Position numbers and translations under genes: made by a program
Notes under the pieces: model-generated
The model's input: the letters and a program-made list of their open reading frames with translations, nothing else
The model's database searches: none
Told to the model about the DNA's origin: nothing
Shown: positions 21,866-32,757 of the stretch, piece by piece
Position numbering within the stretch: the stretch's first letter is position 1
Layout: the number at the start of each line of letters is the position of its first letter
Assembly (NCBI GenBank): GCA_026874595.1
Contig: CM049310.1
Coordinates: forward strand, 6,386,001-6,450,000
Source: Sipunculus nudus
Taxonomy: Eukaryota; Annelida; Sipuncula; Golfingiida; Sipunculidae
Direction: 5' to 3'
DNA length: 64,000 nt

Positions 21866-23315
21866 CCCAGTTGAAGTAGATAATGATCGTAAGTGTGATG
21901 TAGACATTCAGTCTGGAACAGTACTACTAAAAAACTCAGACGTGCCTTACAACCTTGATGCCAAACTGTCACAACTCACCGCACTGCAACACAAAGACCT
22001 CAAGAACCCAACCTGCTGCAGAATTATGGACATTTGTTTAGTGACATTCCAACGCGAACTAACATATTTTGCCATTACGTCGATGTTGGCGAGGTAAGCG
22101 CAGTCAAGCAGTATCCTTAAAGACTGAATCAAGAAAAGCAAAAGTATCTACAAGATGATGTCCAATATTTACTGGACAATGATTTTATTGAACCTAGTAA
22201 CAGTAACTGAAGTTCACCATGTATTCTTGTGCCCAAACCTGATGGAAGTTACCGTATGTGCACAGATTATTGAAAACTGAACTCTGTCACCAAGACTGAC
22301 ACGTTTCCGATTCCGAGGATCGATGATTGTATTGATGGGGTCGGTAGCTCCAGATATGTCTCCAAGCTTGACTTGCTAAAAGGATTCTGGCAAGTCCCGC
22401 TGCAGAACGAGCAAAATAAGTGTCCGCATTTGTGACGCAAGGACTGTACCAATATAAAGTTATGCCGTTTGGCATGAAGAACTTGCCAGCCACGTCCCAG
22501 CGCCTCATCCATATGGTTGTCAAGGACATTCAGGGCTGCGACGCATATGAGGATGACCTCATCGTGTACAGCGACACCTGGGAGAAACATCTGCAAATTC
22601 TAAGCGACCTCTTCAAAAGACTCGGCGAAACACGTCTGACCGTCAACTTAGTAAAATCTAAGTTTTGTCATGCACAAGTAACATTTTGTTAACCTGTTGA
22701 TGCTAAAATAAATGCTATTTCTGCATTTCCTAGACCATAAAACAATAACCAAATAATCCGTTTTCTTTGTATGGTTGGATACTACAGAAGGGTTTGTCCA
22801 AATTTTTCAGCTGTAGCTGAACGTTTAACTAATTTATTAAAGAAGAAACAAAAGCTTGTATGGAATGTTCAGTGTGAAAACGCGTTTCAGAATTTGAAAG
22901 CAATTCTGTAAAGTTCACCAGTTTTAAAAGCTCAGACTTTTCTGTGCCCTTTAAGTTAGCTGTAGATGTTAGTGATACTGCTGATGGTGCTGTGTTGTTA
23001 CAAAAAGGCAGTGATTGCATGTATCATCCAATTTATTTTTCAAGAAATTTTAATACTTGAAAAACTACTCCACTATTAAAAAGAATGTTTGGCTTTGATT
23101 TTAGCATTGCAACATTTTGAAGTTTATGTAACTTCATCAGTCAAGCCTATCATTGTCTTCAGTGATTAAATCCCCTCACGTTCATGGACAACTTGAAGTG
23201 TGAAAATCAAAGAATGTTGAGATGGAGTTTGTTTTTACAGGATTTCGTTTTTGAAATCAGACACATTAAAGATAAAGACAATATACTTGCTGATTGCTTA
23301 TCGAGACGTTTATGA
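21866..23315 (+). pseudogene. Gmr1-like reverse transcriptase and RNase H
   Basis: It follows the integrase C-terminus directly. RT blocks in order are FIEPSNSN, LVPKPDGSYRMC, SKLDLLKGFWQVPL, YQYKVMPFGMKN and the YxDD active site YEDD (22,546-22,557), then VGYYRRVCPNFS. The RNase H domain follows (AVDVSDTADGAVLLQ, then FSRNF and DNILADCLSRRL) and ends at a TGA at 23,313-23,315. Stops and frameshifts occur throughout, including in-frame TGA after SN (near 22,208) and in the CTDY box. Confidence 0.85.
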
Positions 23316-23385
23316 AATGTTGTAAACGAGATGTTAATGTAAGTTGTAAATAAGATGGGTTTTAAAATTAAGTGATTGTGATCGC

Positions 23386-23435
23386 AAAAAGAAAGTTTTT
23401 TTTGAGAAAACTTTCTTTTTTCTTACAGAAGGGGG
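23386..23435 (+). other. Hairpin and polypurine tract before the 3' LTR
   Basis: AAAAAGAAAGTTTT and its complement AAAACTTTCTTTTT form a perfect stem at 23,386-23,420. The polypurine tract AGAAGGGGG (23,427-23,435) directly precedes the LTR's TGTTAC and would prime plus-strand DNA synthesis. Confidence 0.7.
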
Positions 23436-24110
23436 TGTTACATGTATCTGTTTGTTATGCGCGGGATATCAAATAACTTGGGATGTGCTAGGCATTCTGA
23501 TTCGTGTTAAATAGAAACTCTTTGCGCTGTTATGGTAACCACAATTGCTGAACTCTCGCGGAGTGTAAAGAGGGCGTGCTCATGTAGTCTAGAAATTTCG
23601 GGTCTGTTCATGCGCTATGGGCGCGTGTATTGTTGTAGTCTAGAGGGTTCCAGAATGGAAGGTTCTGGGCTTCAGGTGAAAAAGCTATAAATAGGGGCTG
23701 TGTATAGAGCCGGCAGAGAGAAAAATACCAGCGGACATGGAAGAGTGTGACTCTCTCGTCAGTGGTTTTTTTTTTTTTTACCTTTCCGATAATTGCAGAA
23801 CTTATAGATATTCTACGGACTTTACACCAGATTGTTTTAGAGATTGAATCGGACTATTCTCTGAGAAGATTTACCTGAACTGTTCATCTGGATTATTTGT
23901 GTTAAAGGACACTTGTTAAGCCGTGGCAGTGGTGATATCCAGAAATAAAAGCCTAGGATCCGGACACTCTGGTGATGTACATTTTTATTATTGTTATACT
24001 GTGTAATTGTATTGATTTAGGGTATTGTAATGTTAGGATTGTTCGACGAATACATTATAATTAATTGTTAAGAAAAAACCACTAACTTCTTTATTCATTC
24101 CCCTAGACAT
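23436..24110 (+). repeat. 3' LTR of the Gmr1-like element
   Basis: It starts TGTTACATG after the polypurine tract. A TATA box (TATAAATA, 23,685-23,692) and an AATAAA signal (near 23,944) give a U3-R-U5 layout. Homology to the 5' LTR ends at GGACACTCTGG (near 23,973) because the 5' LTR is truncated. The true end is uncertain, perhaps near ATTTCA at about 24,113. Confidence 0.75.
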
Positions 24111-24206
24111 TTCACGCTGCCTAGTGTTGCGGAATCTGATTTTTTTTTATCTCAGTAACAAAATTTGTGCTCGTCAATATTACGTGATCTGTTGTGATTA
24201 GGTTCC

Positions 24207-24207
<1 letters not shown>

Positions 24208-24303
<96 letters not shown>

Positions 24304-24321
24304 AAACTATATATATATATT

Positions 24322-24357
<36 letters not shown>
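24208..24357. repeat. Compound microsatellite (TA)n (ATT)n (AG)n
   Basis: TA at 24,208-24,264, ATT at 24,271-24,301, and AG at about 24,322-24,357. The 24,299-24,583 minus frame rich in Ser-Leu is an artefact of this tract. Confidence 0.9.
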
Positions 24358-24360
<3 letters not shown>

Positions 24361-24439
24361 ACACATTATTACACCTACCACATATCTTTCCTACTATTCT
24401 GACAACCGAAAAGTGACTATTGGGTTTGAATGTAAAACA

Positions 24440-26470
24440 GGGGTTTTGCTCAGTTTCTCGAAGTTGTGGGTGTAGGTGTGAGAGAGCGAGTGCATGTGAG
24501 AGGGTGTGTGTGAGAGAGAAAGAGGGTGTATGTGTGAGAGCGTGTGTATGTATCACCGTACTTAAGAGGACACGATATTGCACACCAAACTAATTCTTCC
24601 TGTAAGGACTTACACACAGGTTCTCGCAAACGAAAAGCTGTTAAAGGCTTAAAGCAGTATTAAAGCATTTAAAAGCTTAGAAAACTATGCAGCGGAAGTT
24701 TCTTGCAAGTCCTCAGAAAGATAGTTTTGCTTGAAATTTGTTTTGTGTGTGTGTGACAGCGCCTTCTATTGGGAGCTTTGCAAGATGGTTAGAAAGGTCT
24801 GTGTGTGTAAGCCGAGTGCTAGATAATATGTTAAAACAGGTAATCCAACCTGTTTAGCGGTGTCAAATCTTATTTAGATCTAGGGAAGTTAGAATTAGAA
24901 CCTTATATTGCCATTGGATCCAGGAGTAAACAGGAATAAAAGTATAGATATTTTTTTATCTACATGATAGGTATACCCTATGGTCTGTTAAGAAAAACTG
25001 TGAGCAGCTTGGTTCTTAAGTTTATAATAGACACAAAACGTTTTACAGTATAAAATAATTTATCTTTCCATCTAGTGTAAACATATGTAAATATATGATT
25101 ATCGTTTGTATTTTGTGCTTTGCGCTTATTGTTTCGAGAGAGCATGTTACATCATTATATTGTTACACTATTAATTGATTTCTTTCTAATTGTATTGCAT
25201 GTGTCTTGTTTTATTTTGAATTAGAACATTAATCTTAACATATTATATCTTCACATGCTTTATGTACTTTTACTTGTACCGTTATGTCTTATATAATGTT
25301 GTGTTTATATATATAATAAAAATAATCCTGTTATAAATAAATGTGTTTAAATCAAGCGTGCTTGATATGCTTATTAGTAGGTCCCCGCTATGACACGGAG
25401 ACATGACAAAAACTGAATGTCCTCGCAGGTTGTCCTCGCAAGTCGTGCGCTAAGTCAACATATCGTTCTAACGTCTAACCAGCCTTTTTCTTTTAAAAAT
25501 AAATTGTGCGAGGATACATGCGTACCCTAAGTGTTTAGGGTCTCAATAGCTCTTCTTGCTAACACTAGCGGAACTGTTAGTCCTCGGAAGAATAGTGTGA
25601 AAGTATGGTCTTCTCTTGTATGCATATACGCGTATGTGGGTGTGTGTGGGTGTGAGAGGGTGTGGGTGTGAGAGGGTGTGGGTGTTTGAGTCGGTGTGGG
25701 AGTGAGTTAGAGGGTGTGGATGTGTGAGTGAGAGGGTGTGTGTTAGGGAGAGGGTGTGTGAGAGGGTGACGGGTGAGGGAGAGGGTGGTAAATGTGAGTG
25801 CATTGGATGGTGGGTGGTTGAGGAAATGCCTCTGTCAAGAAAGAATCTGTGCCACATGGGACGCTTAATGTATGTTTACAGATGCAAAATCATCAAGTTT
25901 TCTTCATATTTGTCTGTATTATGGTTGTGTTTTTGAGCACACAGTTCACAAAAATCTCAGCTACAACTAGTCCTGGTCCAAATAAAAACTTTTGTCCTAT
26001 TAGTACTTTGTTGTCGTATCCCTGTGCTCTTCTCGAACAGGCATATATTTCTCAGTTTTTAAACCGCTCGTGGGGGAGGCCATGATGCGTACGTACAATG
26101 ACCTGGGTGTCTGAGGTCGCATGTCAAAATTATGGGTAAAATAAAAAAAAAGTTACGGGATATATTTTAAATATTCGTCAGCCATCTTGGACGCAGTATT
26201 CTAAGTGGAAAATATATGGCCCAATGAGGAACTGTATTACCGATGACATCCCACATTGTGAGGCCCTGTGAATCAGCTCGCTAAGTCTATATCTAAATTC
26301 GGTTCTTGTTCTAGACATATAATGTTGTATAATGATGCTTTTCCATACTTGCGGGATAGTTGGCGGAGAAAACAAGTTAACTTTTTATTATTATCTCCTT
26401 TTCATTCATGCGGGTCACAGAATGGGTCTCATTCAGTAGATTGATTCCGTGCCCTTGTCCTGGGGGGGGG
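24440..26470. other. No recognised gene; cryptic GT/GA repeats
   Basis: Two degenerate GTGTGAGAGGGTGTGGGTG-type minisatellites lie at about 24,465-24,550 and 25,630-25,790. The rest is AT-rich spacer. Ser/His/Thr-rich open frames here are low-complexity artefacts. A G run ends the stretch at 26,461-26,474. Confidence 0.5.
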
Positions 26471-26508
26471 GGGGAATGAAAGAATTTATAAACCTAGATA
26501 AGACGGCC

Positions 26509-26790
26509 ATATGACCAGACTGGGAGGTTCTTGACAAACATTTTGGCAAAGGATAATATGACCAGACTGGGAGGTTCGTGACAAACATTTTGGCAAAGGA
26601 TCATATGACCAGACTGGGAGGTTCGTGACAAACATTTTGGCAAAGGATCATATGACCAGACTGGGAGGTTCGTGACATATTTTTTGGCAAAGGATCATAT
26701 GACCAGACTTGGAGGTTCGTGACACACTTTTTGGCTAAGGATCATATGACCAGACTTGGAGGTTCGTGACACACTTTTTGGCAAAGGATC
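26509..26790. repeat. 47-bp tandem repeat, six copies
   Basis: ATATGACCAGACTGGGAGGT, TCGTGACAAACATTTTGGC and AAAGGATC form a 47-bp unit. The first four copies are nearly identical. The last two share changes (ACTTGGAGG, ACACACTTTTTGG), and a seventh decayed copy can be traced to about 26,840. Confidence 0.92.
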
Positions 26791-26840
26791 ATGAAAAGCT
26801 CTAAGCAAAAATATAATCCGACTTGGAGATTCGTGACAAC

Positions 26841-28526
26841 CCTAGGCCAGAACGTGTGTGGCAGAGGATGAGCACCATGTAAACCTTACTGGTCAGATAC
26901 GATATCAATCCTTCCGGATCCTTGTCTCAACAATATAAACGTTCACAAATCCTTCAAACTGATTACTGAATTTAACGAAAAAAAAACTAACATTTTATCA
27001 TCATAAGGGTTTGTTAAGCGCGGACCCATTGTATATGGTGTGCACGGGAAGGCATGCAGAGGTGAAAAGGGCGATGGCGGGTTTTAGGTAAATTTAAGAA
27101 AGGCATTGTCCACACGATGTGTATTCCCAATTAGAAGCGAAATTTGATAGAATGAACAATATTAGCAATTAGGATAATAGTAACATTTTACTTTTAGCAT
27201 GTTGGATCTCTCTATGTATGATCTAACCATATAACCAATTAAAGATAACATATTGAGTGCTGATAAGGTTTGGTAAGAATTGATAAAATATTATAACGCA
27301 TTAAGCGGGTTCAGTATCTTCTGAACACTCAAGAATTCATAAAGTTCCCACACAGCACGTTATAAACATAATGTAAAAAAAAACTAGCTTTCCACAGTCA
27401 TAGTGACAAGCACCCCTTATTTCGCCTACAAACGTCTGCCAAAAAAATATGTTTATTAACCTACTGGATAACCGTTTCTAATCATACCACAATTACAAAA
27501 AACAAAGGTGCAGCTTCCACAACAAAATCAATGCCGCAAATGCCACTGAAAAGGGGCCAAAAGCCACATTAAAAAGCAAAACTTATCATTCCATTTTTAA
27601 TGGCACCTTATTGAATTGTAACCAGTTATTTCAACTGTAACAGGAAAAGCATTATATCAATGATAACACGATCAATGGAATATCCAGGATTTGAAATTAA
27701 TACGGCCGGTAGTTATAAAAATTCTGGGGAATGGACTGGGGATGTCCCTCCGCCTTTTGAACACCTGAGTGCGTGTGTGTGTTCGTTCAATTCAAGTGAG
27801 AGGGAATAAATGCTCTTGAAAGAAACAGTTGCTTTAACCGAACATCTGCCTACTCGCAGGTCCAATGTTGGGCTCACAGAAGTTAACTAGAATACGGGTA
27901 GTCGACAAGCGACAACGTGTATCCGCCGAAATGAGATTGGTACGGGTGAAGTGAGGCCTGGATTGAGTGGTAATAAGAAGAAATAGAGTGAGATGTATTG
28001 CATTTTAGCATGGATGTCTGCCACGTAAACATGCTTGTTTCATGAAATTCCGTCTAGCGGTTACGAAGGAGTACTCCGGAAACCCATGCGGCGGCGGCGT
28101 TTGGCTGAAAACATAAATTCTGTTTTGGTGGATACAATAACGCCGATTATATACACACGCGTGAATACGAGAAGAAAAAGCACAGACTGAGAGACATAAG
28201 TTGAAAGATTTAGATCAATTCCCTTTAAACACATTATTCTAGCATGATTGATTGAACAAGGCAATAAACGTGAGTTTACAAGTATGACACTCGTCGGAAG
28301 TTGACTGGACTAAATATTGCCGAGATTGTAGGGGGTGGGGGGGGGGGGCTTATTGTTAAATATACGCCCTCGACAATAAGAATAAAAGTGCACCTTGTAA
28401 CAGTTGTTGATATTAGCCAATATGGTAAAATATTACAATGAAATTGATCCTTTCAAATATATGCCTCTGAAATGAAGGGTATCTACATTTTCCTAAATAG
28501 CGAGATGATAGTGCAAGCTTCCATAA
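26841..28526. other. No recognised gene
   Basis: No domain or splice-supported exon is seen. A poly(G) tract lies at about 28,331-28,348. A 67-codon minus frame at 28,061-28,264 ends in an Arg-rich run encoded by a GCG/CGG repeat and is not trusted. Confidence 0.45.
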
Positions 28527-28877
28527 GGCCAAAAAAAAAATAAAAGGTATGGTTCTCAGGCACCTTCCCACACAGAGGGATATTCACTCTATTTGATAGA
28601 TGCCTCTCAAATGAACGGTATCAACATCAACAACCGCCCGCATCAATTTTAAACCCCCGCATCAAAAATTTTTATTTTGATTTTCAAAAGAAACTTACCA
28701 ATTATGAGCTACAGCCGCTCGGATATTTCTTTCAAGAATATAAAACCATACAAATTCCTTTGTTTTCTAGTGCTTTTGCTTGTTTAGCAAAATAAATCTG
28801 TTATTATTAAAGACCGCCCGCCCGCATTGATTTCTGAAAAAAAGTGCCTGAGAACCATACTTTTTTTTATTTTGGCC
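28527..28877. mobile_element. Harbinger-like MITE with TAA target duplication
   Basis: A 351-bp element has terminal inverted repeats of about 36 bp: GGCC, an A-rich tract, then GGTATGGTTCTCAGGCAC at the left and its complement at the right. It is flanked by TAA on both sides (28,524-28,526 and 28,878-28,880). A 3-bp TAA/TTA duplication and GG(G/C)C ends fit PIF/Harbinger. The interior has CCGCCCGCATCAATTTTAA near the left and CCGCCCGCATTGATTT near the right. A related shorter copy sits at 48,536-48,746. Confidence 0.7.
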
Positions 28878-29450
28878 TAAGATGTCAGTTTCTAGTAGCC
28901 AAGCAGTCGCAGAGTGCTCACATGTGCCCAATAATACATGCTTTCTACTTATGACATTCCATTGATAATAAATATATATATATATATTTATTTCATAACC
29001 TTACAAAGCGAAACAACGTACACCCATTGTATCAGCTTCGTTTACGGGAAAGTAATGATAATGATGGCATTTGTCAAAACCATAGATAATGGCAGACTTT
29101 TAAGAAACCATGGTACCGGTACCCGCATACTACCCTTATCCTTATCACCGCCCTTTTTTATTTTGGCCTAAGATGTCAGTTTCTAGTAGCCAAGCAGTCG
29201 CTGAGTGCTCACATGTGCCCAATAATACATGCTTTCTACTTATGACATTCCATTGATAATAAATATATATATATATATATTTATTTCATAACCTTACAAA
29301 GCGAAACAACGTACACCCATTGTATCAGCTTCGTTTACGGGAAAGTAATGATAACGATGGCATTTGTCAAAACCATAGATAATGGCAGACTTTTGATAAA
29401 CCATGGTACCGGTACCCGCATACTACCCTTATCCTTATCACCGCCCTTGC
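28868..29450. repeat. 291-bp tandem duplication, nearly identical
   Basis: Positions 28,868-29,158 are repeated at 29,159-29,450 with only a handful of changes plus a TA-length change. Each copy begins in the T-rich MITE end (TTTTGGCCTAAGATGTCAG). The second copy continues into unit 1 of the larger duplication. Confidence 0.92.
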
Positions 29451-30081
29451 TCACAGTAAACTTTTGGCTGATTCTTTGACCGGATATCGACAGTGTATAT
29501 GGGGGGGGGGGGTGGGGGAAACATTTGCGTAAGTTTATATTTGTATGTATATTTAATGCCAGCGGAGAGAATTTAGTTAGATTAGAAAATTCAGGTGTAA
29601 TATTACGAATGCAGTTGTCCACTACTCGAGAACGATTGACGTTTGCTCTGGTCGGTCCATCAGTAATGATTTAAATCCAGCATGCCGACAATGACATCAA
29701 CAATTATAGATATATATATAGCCAAAAAAAAACATGTCTCTGTTGAAACAGCTTCCCTGAACCATCGATTTTAAATAATAAATAAAATAGATTAGTTTAT
29801 TATAAAGTTTCCTATTTAAGAAAGACAAGACTAAAGTAAATCGTTGTTAGGTCTGATAAGTTAAGTCATGTAAGCAAATACGATATTTTACGTTTCATTT
29901 TTGTATCACGATTTTAAGAAAGCCATTTTAGTTGCTTTAATTCCAGTATTTCGATTCTATAAGATATATGTACATATGTCAGTTTATCCATCGGACTGTT
30001 TTACCTTTTGAGTGCAACATGTTGCACGTAACTACGTAGTAGGTAATATGTCTGCAAAAGATTTCTATATTTGTGTGTGTG

Positions 30082-30085
<4 letters not shown>

Positions 30086-30124
<39 letters not shown>
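30086..30124. repeat. (TA)n microsatellite
   Basis: A pure TA run at the LINE insertion point. Unit 2 has a (TC)n(TA)n tract at the matching place. Confidence 0.9.
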
Positions 30125-30127
<3 letters not shown>

Positions 30128-32580
30128 TAACTGGGAGATACCCCTAGTGGGTGAGCCGTACCGGTCCCAACCCCGAAAAAGTGAGGAGGGCTGGGCAAGG
30201 GGTTAACCACATCTTCTCTTAAAAAATATTTGATCCATCGATCAACCTTGGGATTAGTGGGGACCTGCGTTATTCAGTGGACGAGACCTATATGAGATGG
30301 GGAAACAACAACATGACTGATACTGGTGAAATCGCAAGGAAGCCTCTAGCACCACACGGTCTCCGCTTAACCCAAAGGAGGCAATCAGAATTAGAAGTTG
30401 GAATGCGAGAACTCTATATGCAGTAGGGAAAACCGCTAATATAACTAAAGAGATGAGTATATACAAGATGAATTTACCGAATGTAAGTGAAATGAGATTA
30501 TTTTGGAAAAATTTAACTAACACCGAGCGGAGTGGCACTAATCCTAAACAAAGAAACTTACCAAAGCATGATAAAGTGGACTCAATTTAGTGATAGGATT
30601 ATTAGAGCACGCTTTAACTCATAATTCACCAAAATGACAGTAATACAGACATGTGCACCGACTTATGAACAAGTGAAGAGGATAAAGAGGAATATTACGA
30701 ACAGTTACAAGTTGAACTAAAAAAAGATTCCAAGGCATGACTTGGTTATTGTAACGGGAGACATGAACGTAAAAGTTGGTTCAACAAATGAACACTTGAA
30801 AAGAGTAATGGGAAATGAGGGGATAGGTCAGATGAACGAGAAATGTGAACGCTTTGCAGAATTCTGTGAGTTTAATAACTAGGTGACAAGTACAAAGAGA
30901 ACAAAGACTTGTTAAGCGAACAGACTTGGAAGGCGATCACGGAATGGAGGAAGCAGAAAAGTGATATAAATTATGCCAACCTGTTAAAACACAGGAGATA
31001 AAAAAGAAAAAAAATACTCGTTGAAAGACAAGGAAGTAAAATCCCGAGTTAGGGCTGATAAAAGAAAAACTATGGATGAAACAAAGCTAAAGAAGCGGCA
31101 AATAAAATGAACTCTATACAGAATCACCAAACAGTTATGTAACGAGAAACAGAGACAATATAAATGAGGGAGAGACAAAGAGGACAAGCTAATAAATAAT
31201 GACGATTTAACACTTAAAAGATGGAATGAACATTTTGAAGAATAGATCTATAGATCTAGTGACAAATGAGCTACACAGGATATACAGTATTGCCTGCGTA
31301 AACAAAACAGTTCCGAAGAATGAGGATCTGACAAAGTGTGACAATTCTAGAGGAATTTCTGTACTATGTAAACGCTGTAAAATTTTGGGGAGATATTTAA
31401 TAGATAGAATAAGGAAAGGCATTAACAACACATTAAGGAAGGAGAGGCAGCATAAGGAAGGGTAGAGGGACCACAGACAAGGTCCTAATACAAAGACATA
31501 TAATATAGAATTGAGTATTGAGTGGCAATCATCTTAATTATACGCTAACCTTATAGATAAATTAAAAAAAAACATTTGACAGGTTAAAGAGAGACAGGCT
31601 ATGGGAAATTCTCACAGACTACCGAATAGGAAATCAGATGGTAACTGTAATTAAAAAAATCCTATGAAGGAAGCAACTGTAGTGTGTTAGATAATCGAAA
31701 GGCGTCAGAATGATTGAAATAGAAACAGGAGCTCGTTTATAATGTGTGGTGTCAAAATTTATTTTTATAATAGCAGTGGACTAGATAATGAGATGTGTAA
31801 CTGAGTGAAAGAAGCAAGAAATAAGATGGAATTTTACAACTCTATTACATGACCTGTTTTTACAGATGATATAGCACTTCTAACAAGTAACCATCAACAC
31901 ATGAAAGAAAAGAACAGAGTAGCTAGGTTTAGAAATTGATACTTTAAAGACAAACTCCTGAAAGCAATATTAAAAAAATAAGAATAACCATAGGAGGACA
32001 AGAAATGTAAGATGTAAACAGTTTTACGCATCTTAGAGCAAAGGTTAACAAGGAGGGCGGATCGAAGGAACACATAATGAGAAGAATAATTTCAGCAAGA
32101 AGTGCATATGTAAAATTAAATAAACTGTGGAAATAAATCAAATATATAAGACAGACACAAAGTTAAGTAATGTACTATCTGTATTGCTACACAGTTCAGA
32201 TAATGACAGAGGCAAACAAAAATAAAATGAATACTTTTCAAAGAAAATGATAAAGACGGATACTTAAGATCCATTGGCCAAGGAAAATTATACGAATGAA
32301 GAACTTTATAAAAACATTATAAAGATAAATTATTCAATAACAGAGTACAGCAATATATTTCGTTTGAGATGAATAGGGCACGTCGTTAGGAAAGAAGACA
32401 ACAGAAAAGAGGAAGGGGTAGACCAAAGATAAATTGGAGAAGGACAGTAGAGGCAGAGCGGGACGAGATGCAATGGAGCTCCTGGAAGGGACGGAAAAGT
32501 TTGCAAAAGATCGAGAGAGATGGAAGGGTTTGCTGTATGGCTTTATATGTCACCATAGGCATGAAGAGGATGGGTAGATA
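30125..32580 (+). mobile_element. Degenerate RTE-like non-LTR retrotransposon
   Basis: It begins with a GC-richer leader (CTAACTGGGAGATACCCC, AGCCGTACCGGTCCCAA). It then reads, with many stops, an endonuclease of the craniofacial-development-protein-2-like type: WNARTLYAVGKT near 30,400 and VTGDMNVKVGSTNEHL near 30,760. RT fragments include KTFDRLKRDRLW near 31,580, and the typical C-terminal tail (RxIGHVVRKED, RWRRTVEAE-like) lies at 32,365-32,580. The match is to RTE/BovB-type LINEs, but the clade is inferred. It is absent from unit 2, so it was inserted about 100 bp upstream of the Ly6 promoter after the duplication or lost from unit 2. Confidence 0.75.
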
Positions 32581-32640
32581 TATCGCTGCTTTAACTTTGA
32601 CATTCACACAAGTGAAATGCACCAATGGGATTATTCAATG

Positions 32641-32691
32641 AGCATGCGCGGAATACTCAGTCACGTGACAAAATGTGTTGCAGTATATAAG
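32641..32691 (+). promoter_or_regulatory. Ly6 gene promoter, copy 1
   Basis: AGCATGCGCG (32,641-32,650) matches the core of the NRF-1 site. TCACGTGA (32,661-32,668) is a palindromic CACGTG E-box of the USF/MITF/Myc type. The TATA box TATATAAG is at 32,684-32,691, about 65 bases before the chosen ATG. The same three sites in the same order occur in copy 2, while the bases between them differ, which supports a role. Binding factors are inferred. Confidence 0.6.
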
Positions 32692-32757
32692 AGGGCGTCC
32701 CTTCCTGTTTTGATAAATTATTACGCCGCATGTTTCATGAGGGAACAAAAAATGAAA

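Larger units (their letters stand above)
19106..24110 (+). mobile_element. Gmr1-like Ty3/gypsy retrotransposon (integrase before RT)
   Basis: Two related LTRs (19,106-19,437 and from 23,436) enclose gag with a zinc knuckle, then integrase, then RT and RNase H, and then a polypurine tract and the 3' LTR. The protein sequences are Ty3/gypsy-type, but integrase lies before RT as in Ty1/copia. This is the documented gene order of Gmr1-like elements. RNase H ends 120 bases before the 3' LTR, so integrase is not simply missing from the end. Many frameshifts and stops show the copy is dead. No aspartic protease motif was found. Confidence 0.85.

Noticed and set aside
25543-25857. His/Thr/Ser-rich minus-strand frame
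   Set aside because: It is a translation of a degenerate GT/GA minisatellite.
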